Shown one piece after another: positions 15,676 to 24,611 of a DNA stretch of 64,000 bases (its first letter is position 1; each line of letters opens with the position of its first letter). The notes beneath the pieces were generated by a model, which was given only the letters and a program-made list of their open reading frames with translations, did not search any database and had not been told where the DNA came from. The position numbers were made by a program, and so were the translations under genes. The DNA is from an uncultured Alcanivorax sp. (GTDB taxonomy: Bacteria; Pseudomonadota; Gammaproteobacteria; Pseudomonadales; Alcanivoracaceae): positions 186,001-250,000 of the forward strand of contig NZ_CAMYIV010000002.1 in assembly GCF_947258575.1 (NCBI RefSeq), written 5' to 3'.

Positions 15676-16604
15676 TGAGTGTATTAGTTTACGCCGAACA
15701 CGATAACGCCGCGCTCAACAAGGTCACCCTGAGTGTGGTTGCTGCTGCCAAAGAGATCGGCGGCGACATCACTGTGCTGGTAGCCGGTAAAGGCTGTGGC
15801 GCTGTTGCTGAAGAAGCTGCCAAGATTGATGGCGTTTCCAAGGTGCTGTGCGCTGACAACGATGCTTACGAGCATCAGCTGGCCGAAAACATTGGCGATC
15901 TGGTTGCCGAAGTTGGTGCCGATTACAGCCACATCCTGGCTGCTGCCACCACCACCGGCAAGAACTTCGCGCCCCGCGCGGCGGCTCTGCTGGACGTGGC
16001 CCAGATTTCCGAAATCTCCGACGTGGTTGACTCTGATACCTTCAAGCGTCCGATCTACGCCGGTAACGCCATTGCCACCGTTAAGTGTGGCGATGCGAAG
16101 AAAGTTATTACCGTACGTGGTACTTCCTTCGATGGCGTTGCAGCAGAAGGCGGTTCCGCTTCTGTTGAGAGCCTGGACGTTGTCAAAGATGCTGGCATTT
16201 CCTCCTTCGTGGGTGAAGAGCTGGCCAAGTCTGATCGTCCCGAGCTGACCTCTGCCGAGATCGTTATCTCCGGTGGTCGTGGCATGGGTAACGGTGAGAA
16301 CTTTGAAATCCTGTACAAGCTGGCTGACAAGCTGGGCGCTGGCGTGGGTGCATCCCGTGCTGCCGTTGACGCAGGTTTCGTACCCAACGACATGCAGGTC
16401 GGTCAGACCGGTAAAATCGTTGCGCCGAACCTGTACGTTGCTGTGGGCATCTCCGGTGCCATTCAGCATCTGGCCGGCATGAAAGACTCCAAGGTCATCG
16501 TTGCTATCAACAAGGACGAAGAAGCCCCCATCTTCCAGGTGGCGGACTACGGCCTGGTGGCTGACCTGTTCGACGCAGTACCGGAACTGGACGGCAAGCT
16601 GTAA
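15675..16604 (+). CDS. etfA: Electron transfer flavoprotein alpha subunit
   Basis: A 309-residue alpha subunit that holds the FAD. The C-terminal FAD domain has [32 protein letters not shown] and GAIQHLAGM, followed by [19 protein letters not shown]. With EtfB and the divergent ETF-QO it forms the route from beta-oxidation to the quinone pool; FadE further right is a likely donor in the window. Codon use is cleaner than in neighbouring genes, suggesting high expression. Confidence 0.96.
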   Translation: MSVLVYAEHDNAALNKVTLSVVAAAKEIGGDITVLVAGKGCGAVAEEAAKIDGVSKVLCADNDAYEHQLAENIGDLVAEVGADYSHILAAATTTGKNFAPRAAALLDVAQISEISDVVDSDTFKRPIYAGNAIATVKCGDAKKVITVRGTSFDGVAAEGGSASVESLDVVKDAGISSFVGEELAKSDRPELTSAEIVISGGRGMGNGENFEILYKLADKLGAGVGASRAAVDAGFVPNDMQVGQTGKIVAPNLYVAVGISGAIQHLAGMKDSKVIVAINKDEEAPIFQVADYGLVADLFDAVPELDGKL

Positions 16605-16625
16605 AAAGCCTGCAGTCAAGCACCA

Positions 16626-16656
16626 GAAAAACCCGGCCTTGTGCCGGGTTTTTTGT
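16626..16656 (+). terminator. Rho-independent terminator after etfA
   Basis: AACCCGGC and GCCGGGTT pair around CTTGT, followed by TTTT. The same stem and loop end the amtB transcript near 37050. Confidence 0.9.
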
Positions 16657-16732
16657 TTCTGGGTTACAAGCTACGCTCAATGGCGTGGGGAAGCCCCAAC
16701 CGTTCCGCGAAATTCTCAATTTCTACGAAGCC

Positions 16733-16943
16733 GCTGTAGGAGTTCCTCTTGAGGGACGAACCGAGCGACAGCGAGGAAAACGGTTCAGATATCACAAACG
16801 TTCTCTGTCCCTTGGGAACAGGAAATCACTCCCTTCGGTCGCCTCGCTTCGCGAGGTTCGTCCCCTGGAAGGGAATTATTCGCTGCGCTCACCCTGCGGG
16901 CCGCCCTGGCGGGCGTTACTCCGCTACGCTACGTTCCTACAGG
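16733..16943. repeat. Complex REP-like palindromic region
   Basis: This 211-base block begins GCTGTAGGAGTTCC and ends ACGTTCCTACAGG, in inverted orientation. Inside it, GAGGGACGAACC is mirrored by GGTTCGTCCC, and several small palindromes (CCTCGCTTCGCGAGG, CTACGCTACG) occur. It looks like several REP-type units that inserted or rearranged. No gene is visible between 16605 and 16991. Confidence 0.65.
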
Positions 16944-16991
16944 TGCCTTGAACCTCATCAGGACGACCAAAGCTGAAAGCTGGAGCAAATA

Positions 16992-17759
16992 ATGTTTTCG
17001 GGAAAAACCGCGTTAATTACCGGCGCCTCCAGTGGCATCGGTGAACAGATGGCGAGGCAACTGGCTGCCGTGGGCTGCAATCTGATTCTGGTGGCGCGTC
17101 GCAGGGACAGGCTTAACGCCCTTGCCGGGGAACTGGTGTCGGTCACCGTTGATGTGATTACGGCGGATCTGGCGGATCCTGAGGCACCCGAAGCGGTGTT
17201 TGCACAGACGCAGGCCGCCGGGCGGCAGGTGGATATTCTCATCAACAATGCCGGCTTTGGTTTTCAAAAACCGCTGTTAGCGGTGGATCAGCTGGGCATG
17301 GTTGATGTGAACGTACGCAGCCTGCTGGCGATGACACAGCTATTTGCCGTGCCAATGGTGCAACGGGGCCAGGGCTGGGTGCTTAATGTGAGCTCGGTGT
17401 CAGCCTGGTTTCCGATTCCGGGCATGGCCACCTATGCCGCCAGCAAGGCCTGTGTGCTGCATCTGAGCCGTGCTCTCCATGAAGAACTCAAGCCTGCGGG
17501 CATTGTGGTGACGGCATTGTGCCCTGGCGGCACCCGCACCGAGTTTTCGTCCATCGCGCGTGACAGGATGGATCCGGATCTGGAAAAAGCCATGATGCCT
17601 GCTGACGTGGTGGCAGCGGCAGGATTGAAAGCGCTGGCCAAGGGGAAAGCAGTGGAGGTTCCCGGCGCGTTGTATCGAATCATGGTCGCCCTGGTGCGGG
17701 TCTTGCCCGCTAGCTGGGTGACGCGCCTGGCGGGGAAAGTGATGGGGCGTCATCACTGA
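16992..17759 (+). CDS. Short-chain dehydrogenase/reductase
   Basis: A 255-residue classical SDR. The cofactor motif TGASSGIG is at 10-17, NNAG at 85-88, and the catalytic Ser (VSSVSA, 133-138), Tyr148 and Lys152 (TYAASK) are all present. Arg37-Arg39 after the second strand (VARRRDR) favours NADP. PGGTRTEF after the active site is typical of the fatty-acyl or 17-beta-hydroxysteroid-type SDRs, so a lipid substrate is plausible. The C-terminal hydrophobic stretch (YRIMVALVRVLPASWV) may bind membrane. No operon partner is seen. Confidence 0.88.
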   Translation: MFSGKTALITGASSGIGEQMARQLAAVGCNLILVARRRDRLNALAGELVSVTVDVITADLADPEAPEAVFAQTQAAGRQVDILINNAGFGFQKPLLAVDQLGMVDVNVRSLLAMTQLFAVPMVQRGQGWVLNVSSVSAWFPIPGMATYAASKACVLHLSRALHEELKPAGIVVTALCPGGTRTEFSSIARDRMDPDLEKAMMPADVVAAAGLKALAKGKAVEVPGALYRIMVALVRVLPASWVTRLAGKVMGRHH

Positions 17760-17782
17760 TGCTGCTCTCAATTTCCGGTGAG

Positions 17783-17868
17783 CGTAGGGTGCCACTGAGC
17801 CTAAGGCGCACTGCACCGATCCGGCGTTTGAATGGTGCAGTTCGCCTTAGGCTCAGTGGCACCCTACG
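17783..17868. repeat. 86-bp long inverted repeat, copy 2
   Basis: The arms CGTAGGGTGCCACTGAGCC... and ...GGCTCAGTGGCACCCTACG flank GATCCGGCGTTTGAAT, the reverse complement of the loop of copy 1 at 10240-10322 apart from small changes. Each arm gained one base relative to copy 1 (GTGCCAC against GTGCAC), on both sides, so pairing was kept. It separates two convergent genes. Confidence 0.85.
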
Positions 17869-17874
17869 TAAGAT

Positions 17875-18978
17875 CTAACTGTGCTTGGCGATATCTTCTG
17901 CAATGGCCAGTGCCGCAGTCAGCCCCGGGGATTCAATGCCCAGCAGGTTGATCATCCCTTTGATGCCGTGCTCCTGTTCTCCCTGTATCAGAAAATCCCG
18001 ATAGGGTTCTCCTTCCATAAACAGCTTGGGCCGGATGCCGGTGTAGGCGGGGGAGAGTCTGTCTGCGTTCAGGCTTGGCCAGTAGCGTCGTATAGCGTCT
18101 TCGAAGTGCGGCAGCCGTGCGGTGTTGACCTGGTAATCCCTGTGTTCGATCCATTCCACATCCGGGCCGAAGCGGGCCTGGCCGGCCAGGTCCACGGTGA
18201 GGTGGATGCCCAGTCCGTCTGCTTCCGGTAGCGGATAGATCAGCCTTCGGGTGGGGCTGTGTCCACGGAGGGAAAAATAATTGCCCCGGGCCAGCCGTTG
18301 TTCGGGAATCTTTTCTGTGGGAAAGCCGTTGCAGCGTTTCAGTAGGGGAACGGCATCCAGGCCGGCAGTATTGATCAGTTGTCGGCACTGCAATGCGAAA
18401 GGACTGTCGTCGCTGTCCACATGGAGCAGGAAATGTCCGGGTTCACAGTCGATCCGGCGCACCCGGTGGTGATAGCAGAGCAGGGCATGATGCTCCTGTG
18501 CCTGCTCGGCAAGGCGCCCCATCAGCGCATGGCTGTCGAGGATGCCACTGTGTTCGCTGAGTAGGGCTTCGCCGGCATGCAGCCAGGGTTCCTGCTGCTG
18601 CAGCCACTGCTGACTGCAGCGGTGTAATCCTGTGGCACCGCTGTTCAGAGCGTTGTGATGCAGTTGCTCCAGTGAGTCCTGTTGTCCTGCATTGGCTACG
18701 ATCAGCTTGCCGCACTGTCGGTGAGGAATGCTTTGCGCCTGGCAATACTGGTACAGCAGGGTGTTGCCGCGCAGGCACAGGCGGGCTTTCAGGGAGTCTG
18801 GCGGGTAATAGAGGCCGGCGTGGATGACTTCGCTGTTTCGGGATGAGAGATGCTCGCCAAAGCGGGGTTCCTGCTCCAGGAGCACCACGGACCGTGTCGG
18901 GGCGAGTGCACGGGCAATGGCCAGGCCGATAACGCCTGCGCCGATGATGACGGTGTCGGTGGTTTCCCGTGGTTGCAC
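17875..18978 (-). CDS. FAD-dependent oxidoreductase, L-2-hydroxyglutarate oxidase-like
   Basis: A 367-residue DAO-superfamily flavoprotein. The FAD motif GAGVIG is at 13-18 and VVLLEQEPRFGEHLSSRNSE leads into VIHAGLYYPPDSLKARLC, which matches the L-2-hydroxyglutarate dehydrogenase/oxidase group. The C-terminal GIRPKLFMEGEP and NLLGIESPGLTAALAIAE also fit that group. The likely reaction is oxidation of a 2-hydroxy acid to a 2-oxo acid with electrons passed to quinone or oxygen. The exact substrate is inferred only from the family. Confidence 0.8.
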   Translation of the reverse strand: MQPRETTDTVIIGAGVIGLAIARALAPTRSVVLLEQEPRFGEHLSSRNSEVIHAGLYYPPDSLKARLCLRGNTLLYQYCQAQSIPHRQCGKLIVANAGQQDSLEQLHHNALNSGATGLHRCSQQWLQQQEPWLHAGEALLSEHSGILDSHALMGRLAEQAQEHHALLCYHHRVRRIDCEPGHFLLHVDSDDSPFALQCRQLINTAGLDAVPLLKRCNGFPTEKIPEQRLARGNYFSLRGHSPTRRLIYPLPEADGLGIHLTVDLAGQARFGPDVEWIEHRDYQVNTARLPHFEDAIRRYWPSLNADRLSPAYTGIRPKLFMEGEPYRDFLIQGEQEHGIKGMINLLGIESPGLTAALAIAEDIAKHS

Positions 18979-18997
18979 TCTGTGTAGCCCATAAATA

Positions 18998-19024
18998 ATA
19001 ACGCCCTCAGTCTGAGGGCGTTAT
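18998..19024 (-). terminator. Terminator of the LTA-synthase-like gene
   Basis: ATAACGCCCTCA and TGAGGGCGTTAT form a 12-base stem with a very short loop, followed on the minus strand by an AT-rich run (TATTATTTAT). Confidence 0.75.
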
Positions 19025-19048
19025 GGGTGGCGGACAAGGGCCTGCGGA

Positions 19049-21085
19049 TTACTCGTCCACGTTGTCGTAGAACATGTAGCGTGCGGTTTCGTATTGCCCG
19101 CGAGCCAGTTTGAACAGTCGGTCAAAGACTTCCGGATGCTCTGCGGCCACGTCCTGTTTCGGGGTATCACTATGTAGATCATGCAGGGTGGCGCTATTGC
19201 CATTGGCATTGATACGCACCAGAAAATTCTTCGTCACCATGCCGTAGATTGGGGTGGGGCCTTCCCGCAGCACCACAAAACTGGCGCGATCACCTTCCGG
19301 GGCGGGAATCTGGAAATCCCGGCCCAGCGTGGTGTTGCGGTAGTTGAGTCCCAGCATCCCGGCAACGGTGGGTAGTACATCGACCAGGCCGACCGATTCC
19401 TCAATAACCCTGGGTTTCAGGTGGCGGGGTGAGTAAATGATATGCGGGACATGGTTACTTTCCAGCCCCAGCTGATCCATCGCCGGCATGTGGGGCAGGG
19501 TGGTGATGCGGTTGCTGTGGTCACCAAAGAACACAAAGATGGTGTTGTCGAAATAATCACTTTCCCGGGCCCATTTCATGTACTCGCCCACGTTGTAATC
19601 GAGCAGCCGTACGGCGTTGAACTGAGCGGCGCTGCGGAAGCCGTATTCGGCCAACTCCTCATCGGACAGGTCCGTGCGCGGCTGAAAGTCACCGTTATTG
19701 TCCGGGATGGTGAAAGGCCGGTGGTTACCGGCGGTCTGGATGAAGGCAAAAAACGGCTGATCATTCGGCAGGTCGGCGAGAATCTGGTTGGATTCGCGGA
19801 ACAGGTTCAGATCGGAAATGCCCCATACGTCCACGTCCGGTGATTGCCAATCACCTTCCTGATATAGCTCCAGGCCATCGATGGTTTGTTGCACCAGACC
19901 ATCAATGTTGGCCCAGCCGGCATTACCGCCAATGAAATAGAAATTCCGGTAACCCTCGAATTCATTCAGCACCGTGCGTTGGTGGCTGGTCAGCGGGTTG
20001 CGGCTGGCGCTTTCGGTGGGAGCCACATCAGGGATGCCGGTAAAGGTGGCCCATATCGTCTTGGCGGTGCCGGTCACAGGCACATAGAAATTTTCGAAGC
20101 GCCAGCCATCCCGACCCAGCTGGTCCAGATTGGGGCTGCTTTCCACCGGTAATCCGTAGCTGCTGACACGACTTGCGCCCAGGGATTCCAGCATCACAAA
20201 GACCACATTCGGCGGGCGCTCATAGTCGAGTTTGTGACTCTGTACGTCCACCGTCCGTACGAAGTTGAGGTCCTCACGCTGGTCGTCAGGGATGCCGAGA
20301 TGCTCGGCAATGAGCGGGTAATACTCGGCAACCTGTTCCTTGTCGAAGGGGGACACCGGAATCAGCAGGGTGTCGCGGAAGTAGAGGACCGGATTCAAGC
20401 CCAGGGCGCCGATGGCCCGGTCGCCGGACACAAAGGCTTCACTCCAGCGCAGCGGAATGGGGTTAAGGATGTTGATGTTGCTGACCCGGCCAAGAATGGC
20501 AAAGAAGAACAGGGTAAAGCAGACCAGAAAACCGACGGTGGCCTGGACGCCGGAGATGCCGGCGGCAGTCCGTTGCAGCAGTTTGCGTTCGGCGATACGA
20601 GCCAGCCAGTAACTGCCGGCCACGCTGGCAACCAGGCCAAGGGTAATCCAGATCACCGGGTAGCTTTCCCACACCATCAGGGTGGAATCGCGAGTGTCCT
20701 GCAGGAAGCGCAGGGCGGTGACGTTGAGCCGTTCACCGAGATAGGCGTAGTGGCCAAAGTCGAGAATATAGGTGAGACCAAGCAACGCCAGCGCAACGAT
20801 CAGGTAGCCATGGGCAAGAAGGCGCATCAGGCGGCTGTTTAGCAGATTGAAGCGTGGCAGATAGGCCAGCGCTGCCAGAGGAAGCATCATCAGCAGGGCC
20901 AGACGCAGATCAAAGCGCAAGCCGATACCCAGGGCACTGAGAATGGCGCCGCTCTCATAATCCGGGTTACCCGGTACCTCGGAGAAGCCAAAATAGAAAA
21001 TGGCCCGCAGGATGACCATCAGGCTGAAAAAGAGGGCTGTCATGGCCAACAGATAGTGCAGACGTCGGGATTTCAACCAGGTCAT
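19049..21085 (-). CDS. LTA synthase/phosphoglycerol transferase-like membrane sulfatase-fold protein
   Basis: A 678-residue inner-membrane protein. Five hydrophobic segments fill residues 12-210 and are followed by an alkaline-phosphatase/sulfatase-fold domain facing the periplasm. The domain shows PNVVFVMLESLGASRVSSYG, a candidate nucleophile threonine in VTGTAKTIWATFTG, and FVFFGDHSNR for metal binding. Relatives transfer phosphoglycerol or phosphoethanolamine onto glycans or lipids; in Gram-negatives OpgB is one example. The acceptor here is unknown. GGAG lies nine bases before the ATG at 21085; a longer start at 21163 lacks support. It is divergent from the thioesterase gene. Confidence 0.85.
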   Translation of the reverse strand: MTWLKSRRLHYLLAMTALFFSLMVILRAIFYFGFSEVPGNPDYESGAILSALGIGLRFDLRLALLMMLPLAALAYLPRFNLLNSRLMRLLAHGYLIVALALLGLTYILDFGHYAYLGERLNVTALRFLQDTRDSTLMVWESYPVIWITLGLVASVAGSYWLARIAERKLLQRTAAGISGVQATVGFLVCFTLFFFAILGRVSNINILNPIPLRWSEAFVSGDRAIGALGLNPVLYFRDTLLIPVSPFDKEQVAEYYPLIAEHLGIPDDQREDLNFVRTVDVQSHKLDYERPPNVVFVMLESLGASRVSSYGLPVESSPNLDQLGRDGWRFENFYVPVTGTAKTIWATFTGIPDVAPTESASRNPLTSHQRTVLNEFEGYRNFYFIGGNAGWANIDGLVQQTIDGLELYQEGDWQSPDVDVWGISDLNLFRESNQILADLPNDQPFFAFIQTAGNHRPFTIPDNNGDFQPRTDLSDEELAEYGFRSAAQFNAVRLLDYNVGEYMKWARESDYFDNTIFVFFGDHSNRITTLPHMPAMDQLGLESNHVPHIIYSPRHLKPRVIEESVGLVDVLPTVAGMLGLNYRNTTLGRDFQIPAPEGDRASFVVLREGPTPIYGMVTKNFLVRINANGNSATLHDLHSDTPKQDVAAEHPEVFDRLFKLARGQYETARYMFYDNVDE

Positions 21086-21294
21086 GCCGATTACTCCGTA
21101 CTGGCGGAACTGAAAAAAACAGGCGCCTATGCTACCGGGAAGGGCCAGTTTGCGCATGGCCAAATCACCACTTTTGCCGGTTATTTGGACAAATTCCAGC
21201 AGGATGTCGTAGCCGGCCTGGGCAACGACGGGATAATGGCTTTAACCCATCTGTTTGCAGTGGTATTAAAGGCGTTCGCTGACGGGAGACAGAG

Positions 21295-22080
21295 ATGAAT
21301 TTTGACGAGATCCTGGCCACGGTGGATGGCCAGGGTAATGGCATGATGCCGGAAGGCTGGGGGCAGGGGCGAGCCCTGTTTGGTGGGCTGGTAGGTGCCG
21401 TATTGTTTGATCATCTGGAAAAAACCGTTGCTGCGGGCAGGACGTTGCGCAGTTTTTCCCTGTCCTTTGTCGCGCCCATGGCGCCGGGTCCGATCAGCTT
21501 GCACAGCGAGGTGTTTCGGGAAGGAAAATCGGTGATGCAGGCCATGGTGTCGGCCCGCCAGGAAGGGCAGGTGGTGGCTGCCATGCTGGTGAGCCTGGGT
21601 GCAGCCCGGGAGTCCCGGGTGATCGTGGCGCCGCCGGCAGCTCCGGCCATGCCAGCGCCGGACCGTTGTATCGAGCTGCCCTTCATTGCCGGTCTGACGC
21701 CGGATTTTCTGCAGCATTTCCAGATGCGTTATGCTGATGGCATGCCCCCTTTCAGTGGTAGTGAAGTGCCCGATTTCAGCGGCTATATGGGCTTTCGCAC
21801 GCCACCGCAGGCCATGAGCACGGCGGCGTTAATCGCGCTGGTCGATACCTGGCCACCGTCGGTGTTGCCCATGTTGAAGAAGCCGGCCCCGGCCAGTTCG
21901 TTGACCTGGACCATGGAACTGCTCGACGATCCGCTCTCGCGCCCTGCGGATACCCTGTGGCAGTATCGGGTTAAGACCGACCAGAGCAGTGACGGTTACG
22001 GTCAGAGCCAGGCGACAATCTGGGATGGGGAAGGCAAAGCGGTGGCGCTGAGCCGCCAGACATTTACGGTATTTGCATGA
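21295..22080 (+). CDS. Acyl-CoA thioesterase, double-hotdog family
   Basis: A 261-residue protein with two hotdog-like halves, as in TesB-like thioesterases (PF13622 type). GRALFGGLVGAVLFDH and RTLRSFSLSFVAPMAPGP are typical of the first half; SLTWTMELLDDP and the final GKAVALSRQTFTVFA are typical of the second. It would hydrolyse acyl-CoA to free acid and CoA. GGGAGACAGAG precedes the start. The stop overlaps the start of the acyltransferase gene by four bases (ATGA), which ties the pair to lipid metabolism. Confidence 0.86.
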   Translation: MNFDEILATVDGQGNGMMPEGWGQGRALFGGLVGAVLFDHLEKTVAAGRTLRSFSLSFVAPMAPGPISLHSEVFREGKSVMQAMVSARQEGQVVAAMLVSLGAARESRVIVAPPAAPAMPAPDRCIELPFIAGLTPDFLQHFQMRYADGMPPFSGSEVPDFSGYMGFRTPPQAMSTAALIALVDTWPPSVLPMLKKPAPASSLTWTMELLDDPLSRPADTLWQYRVKTDQSSDGYGQSQATIWDGEGKAVALSRQTFTVFA

Positions 22081-22718
22081 AAACAGAATTACCGCCGATC
22101 AAGGCGAAAACCTTGGGTGACAGTGTTCCACGGCGCGGGCACTGGCTGCTGGCCGGCCTGGGCCGGGTTATTCTTTCTGCCATGGGATGGCGGATCGTCG
22201 GCACACTGCCCAATGTGGAGCGCGCGGTTCTGGCGGTAGCGCCGCACACCTCCAATATGGATGGCGTGGTGGGTATCAGTGCGATTCAGTGCCTGCGAAT
22301 CCATGTGAAGTTCATGGCGAAACACACCCTTTTCGAGGGTCGGCTGGGCCGTCTGATGGTTTGGTTGGGCGGAATACCGGTGAACCGTGACAGCGCGGAC
22401 GATGTGGTGGATCAAACGACGGCGGTGATGCGCGAGAAACCCTTCTGGCTGGGTCTCGCACCAGAGGGCACGCGGGAGGGGGCCGAGCGCTGGAAAACCG
22501 GCTTTTACCGCATTGCCGAGCAGATGCAGATCCCCATCGTGGTGATCGGTTTCTGTTATCAGCGGCGCCAGGTTCGTATTGTCGGCAGTTTCATGCCCAG
22601 CGGTGACATTGAGCAGGACATGGCCAGGATTGTGCAGGCACTGGCGGATATCGTGCCGCGCCGTCCGGATCGCTTGTCCGCCCCGTTGCGGGCGATGGGG
22701 AAACAAAATCAGGCCTGA
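22077..22718 (+). CDS. PlsC-like lysophospholipid acyltransferase
   Basis: A 213-residue acyltransferase of the PlsC superfamily. APHTSNMDG (56-63) gives the catalytic His57-Asp62 pair of the HxxxxD motif. GRLMVWLGGIPVNRDSADD and LAPEGTREG are the substrate-binding blocks. The short length and the AxHTSxxDG variant resemble the group that acylates lipids other than plain phosphatidic acid precursors. The upstream overlapping thioesterase suggests acyl chains are exchanged between CoA and lipid pools. The 3' end overlaps by ten bases with the convergent gene. Confidence 0.86.
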   Translation: MKTELPPIKAKTLGDSVPRRGHWLLAGLGRVILSAMGWRIVGTLPNVERAVLAVAPHTSNMDGVVGISAIQCLRIHVKFMAKHTLFEGRLGRLMVWLGGIPVNRDSADDVVDQTTAVMREKPFWLGLAPEGTREGAERWKTGFYRIAEQMQIPIVVIGFCYQRRQVRIVGSFMPSGDIEQDMARIVQALADIVPRRPDRLSAPLRAMGKQNQA

Positions 22719-23935
22719 GCAGTGCGCTCTTGCTCGTCCATGCGGCTGAGAAACTGTTGGCGCCGCTGGGCCGATTGCAATGCAAAGGCCAGCGGCCGGT
22801 GCAACTCGTTGAGCAGGGCCTCATCGGCGGCAGAAAACGCTTGAGAGCCGGCCACTTCCACGATACCCAGCGCAAATTCCCCCTGATGTATTGGCCACAG
22901 TAGCAGGGTGGCAGGTTTGCGTTTGCCTTCTCCGACTTCCAGATCCAGGTAGCCTTGCGGGACACTGTGTTGCTGTATCAGCAGCTTCTGGTTCAGGGCT
23001 GCGCCGAGCAGGGTTTCATCCTGGGGGACGTTGCGGCGTTCTGAGGCGCTGGCATTGAGCCCCCAGCCTGCCTGCCGGACCAGTTCCTGCTCCTCCAGGG
23101 TGTAGGCGGCGCCGGCTTTCGCGCCGATCTGTTCGATTAGATAACCGAGCACCCGCTCGAGAAGCTGCGCCGGTGTCAGATTGCCGGCAATCCGTTCCAG
23201 AAAGAGGGTGAGCTGCTGTTGGCGAAGGGTGTCTTTTTCTGCCTGTTCCCGCCAGCTGGCCAGCTGTGAGGATTCACTTTCCAGCAGCAGATTGTTGGCA
23301 AAGTTACGGCGGGCACTGACATCCAGAATGTAGCCATTGAGCGCACAGATAATCAGCGGAATGACGAAGTACAGCAGCATGGACAGCAGCGGCAGGGGCA
23401 GTTGCTGAAACAAGGCAGCAAGCAGGGTTACCGCCAGGGCACACAGGCAACTGATCAGCGTCTGCCGCGGTGGCAAGCGCAAGATGGAAAAACCGATAAT
23501 CAGGATATAGATGGTTTCAAAGGCGGAAATCTGCCCGGGGAAAAGACCGTGAAAGCGGATGGCACCGAGCAAGGTGCCGGCCAGCGCGATGCCGAGTGCC
23601 AGATACATAACGCCGATGGTGTGGGCGGTTAGCCAGGACAGCCGGGTACTGCACCACAGAGCCAGCAGTGACAGCGCGACGGGATAGACCCCGTAGTTTC
23701 GCCAGGCGACCATCTCTGCGGTATCTACCAGCAGCATTACCGGTAGCACTACCACCAGGTACAACAGCCCGAGCAGATAGACAGAATGGCTTATCAGATC
23801 CCGGGCGCGCCGGTGGGCATGCTCGCGGTAGCGGGCTTCCAACTCGCCATCAAAGGTGACCAGAAGGCTGTCGAGCGCGCTGCGCAGGACGCCTTCCTGG
23901 TTTTTGCTGATCGCTGCTTCCGATGCTGCGGGCAT
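22709..23935 (-). CDS. Six-span membrane protein with C-terminal GAF domain
   Basis: A 408-residue protein. A soluble N-terminus of about 48 residues is followed by six hydrophobic segments (about residues 50-205), a coiled linker (LLESESSQLASWREQAEKD) and a GAF-like domain (about 235-395; LERVLGYLIEQIGAKAGAAYTL, then LLWPIHQGEFALGIVEVAG). It resembles the sensor part of membrane cyclases or kinases but ends without any output domain. The last residues are a charged helix. It may act by protein contact. What it senses is unknown. Its 3' end overlaps that of the acyltransferase gene. Confidence 0.7.
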   Translation of the reverse strand: MPAASEAAISKNQEGVLRSALDSLLVTFDGELEARYREHAHRRARDLISHSVYLLGLLYLVVVLPVMLLVDTAEMVAWRNYGVYPVALSLLALWCSTRLSWLTAHTIGVMYLALGIALAGTLLGAIRFHGLFPGQISAFETIYILIIGFSILRLPPRQTLISCLCALAVTLLAALFQQLPLPLLSMLLYFVIPLIICALNGYILDVSARRNFANNLLLESESSQLASWREQAEKDTLRQQQLTLFLERIAGNLTPAQLLERVLGYLIEQIGAKAGAAYTLEEQELVRQAGWGLNASASERRNVPQDETLLGAALNQKLLIQQHSVPQGYLDLEVGEGKRKPATLLLWPIHQGEFALGIVEVAGSQAFSAADEALLNELHRPLAFALQSAQRRQQFLSRMDEQERTAQA

Positions 23936-23963
23936 GGCGTTACCTGATTATTATTCGGTTTGA

Positions 23964-24227
23964 GGAGCCTCTGAATAACTCCTTGCGTGCTCAGCGTGGC
24001 CTGAAGGGTGCAGCTGTTGTGTTTTGTCGCGACGGGCAGGGTGGGTTCCCTTTCCTAGCGACAAAGCGCAGCAGATGGGCCCTTCAGGCCGCGCCCTTCG
24101 GGTCTCCCAGGCTGGCCCGCACTCGTTGTTGCAATGTCTTGATGGGTCGACACACACCTTCGACATTGCGCCTAGATTGCGAGCCAGCCTGAAAGACTGA
24201 GCATGCAAGGAGTTATCCAGAGGCTCC
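23964..24227. mobile_element. 264-bp MITE with 31-bp terminal inverted repeats
   Basis: The ends GGAGCCTCTGAATAACTCC... and ...GGAGTTATCCAGAGGCTCC are inverted copies over 31 bases (to GTGCTCAG/CTGAGCAT) with two mismatches. The element is flanked on both sides by TTGA (23960-23963 and 24228-24231), a likely 4-bp target-site duplication. No frame inside encodes a transposase. The interior also holds self-complementary words (GGCCTGAAGG and CCTTCAGGCC). The ends resemble those of IS5-like elements, but the parental IS is not in the window. Confidence 0.85.
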
Positions 24228-24325
24228 TTGATTCGCAGGCTGTGACAGCGCAGTATTTTGACAGCCTGATCGCGAATAAAACCTGTCGCGATATTCAATA
24301 ATGATCACAACCAACAGGAAGCATC

Positions 24326-24592
24326 ATGACCGATACTGCCCGTTTTGAACAAGCCCAAAAAGATGTGAAAACCCTGGATCGCAAGCCCGGCAACGATGAT
24401 CTGTTGTTTTTGTATGCCCATTTCAAGCAGGGCAGTGCTGGCGATGTGAGTGGCAAACGTCCGGGCATGCTGGATATGGTGGGCCGGGCCAAGCATGACG
24501 CCTGGGCCAAGCTCAAGGGCATGTCTGCGGACGACGCCAAGCAGAAGTACATCGACAAGGTGGACAGCCTGCTGAAAAGCCACAAGGGCTAA
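24326..24592 (+). CDS. Acyl-CoA-binding protein
   Basis: An 88-residue protein of the ACBP family, which holds medium- to long-chain acyl-CoA in the cytosol. The family core is intact: FLYAHFKQGSAGDVSGKRPG, DMVGRAKHDAWAKLKGMS and KQKYIDKVDSLL. The tyrosine and lysines in these blocks contact CoA. ACBP is patchy in bacteria and fits a lipid-storing or lipid-degrading lifestyle. A MITE ends 98 bases upstream, so it may lie close to or supply part of the promoter. Confidence 0.93.
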   Translation: MTDTARFEQAQKDVKTLDRKPGNDDLLFLYAHFKQGSAGDVSGKRPGMLDMVGRAKHDAWAKLKGMSADDAKQKYIDKVDSLLKSHKG

Positions 24593-24611
24593 AATCGCAA
24601 CCCTTGATGAT

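Noticed and set aside
16733-16943. A possible CRISPR array in the repeat-rich gap
   Set aside because: The repeats are inverted, unequal in length and lack regular spacers; no cas gene is near.
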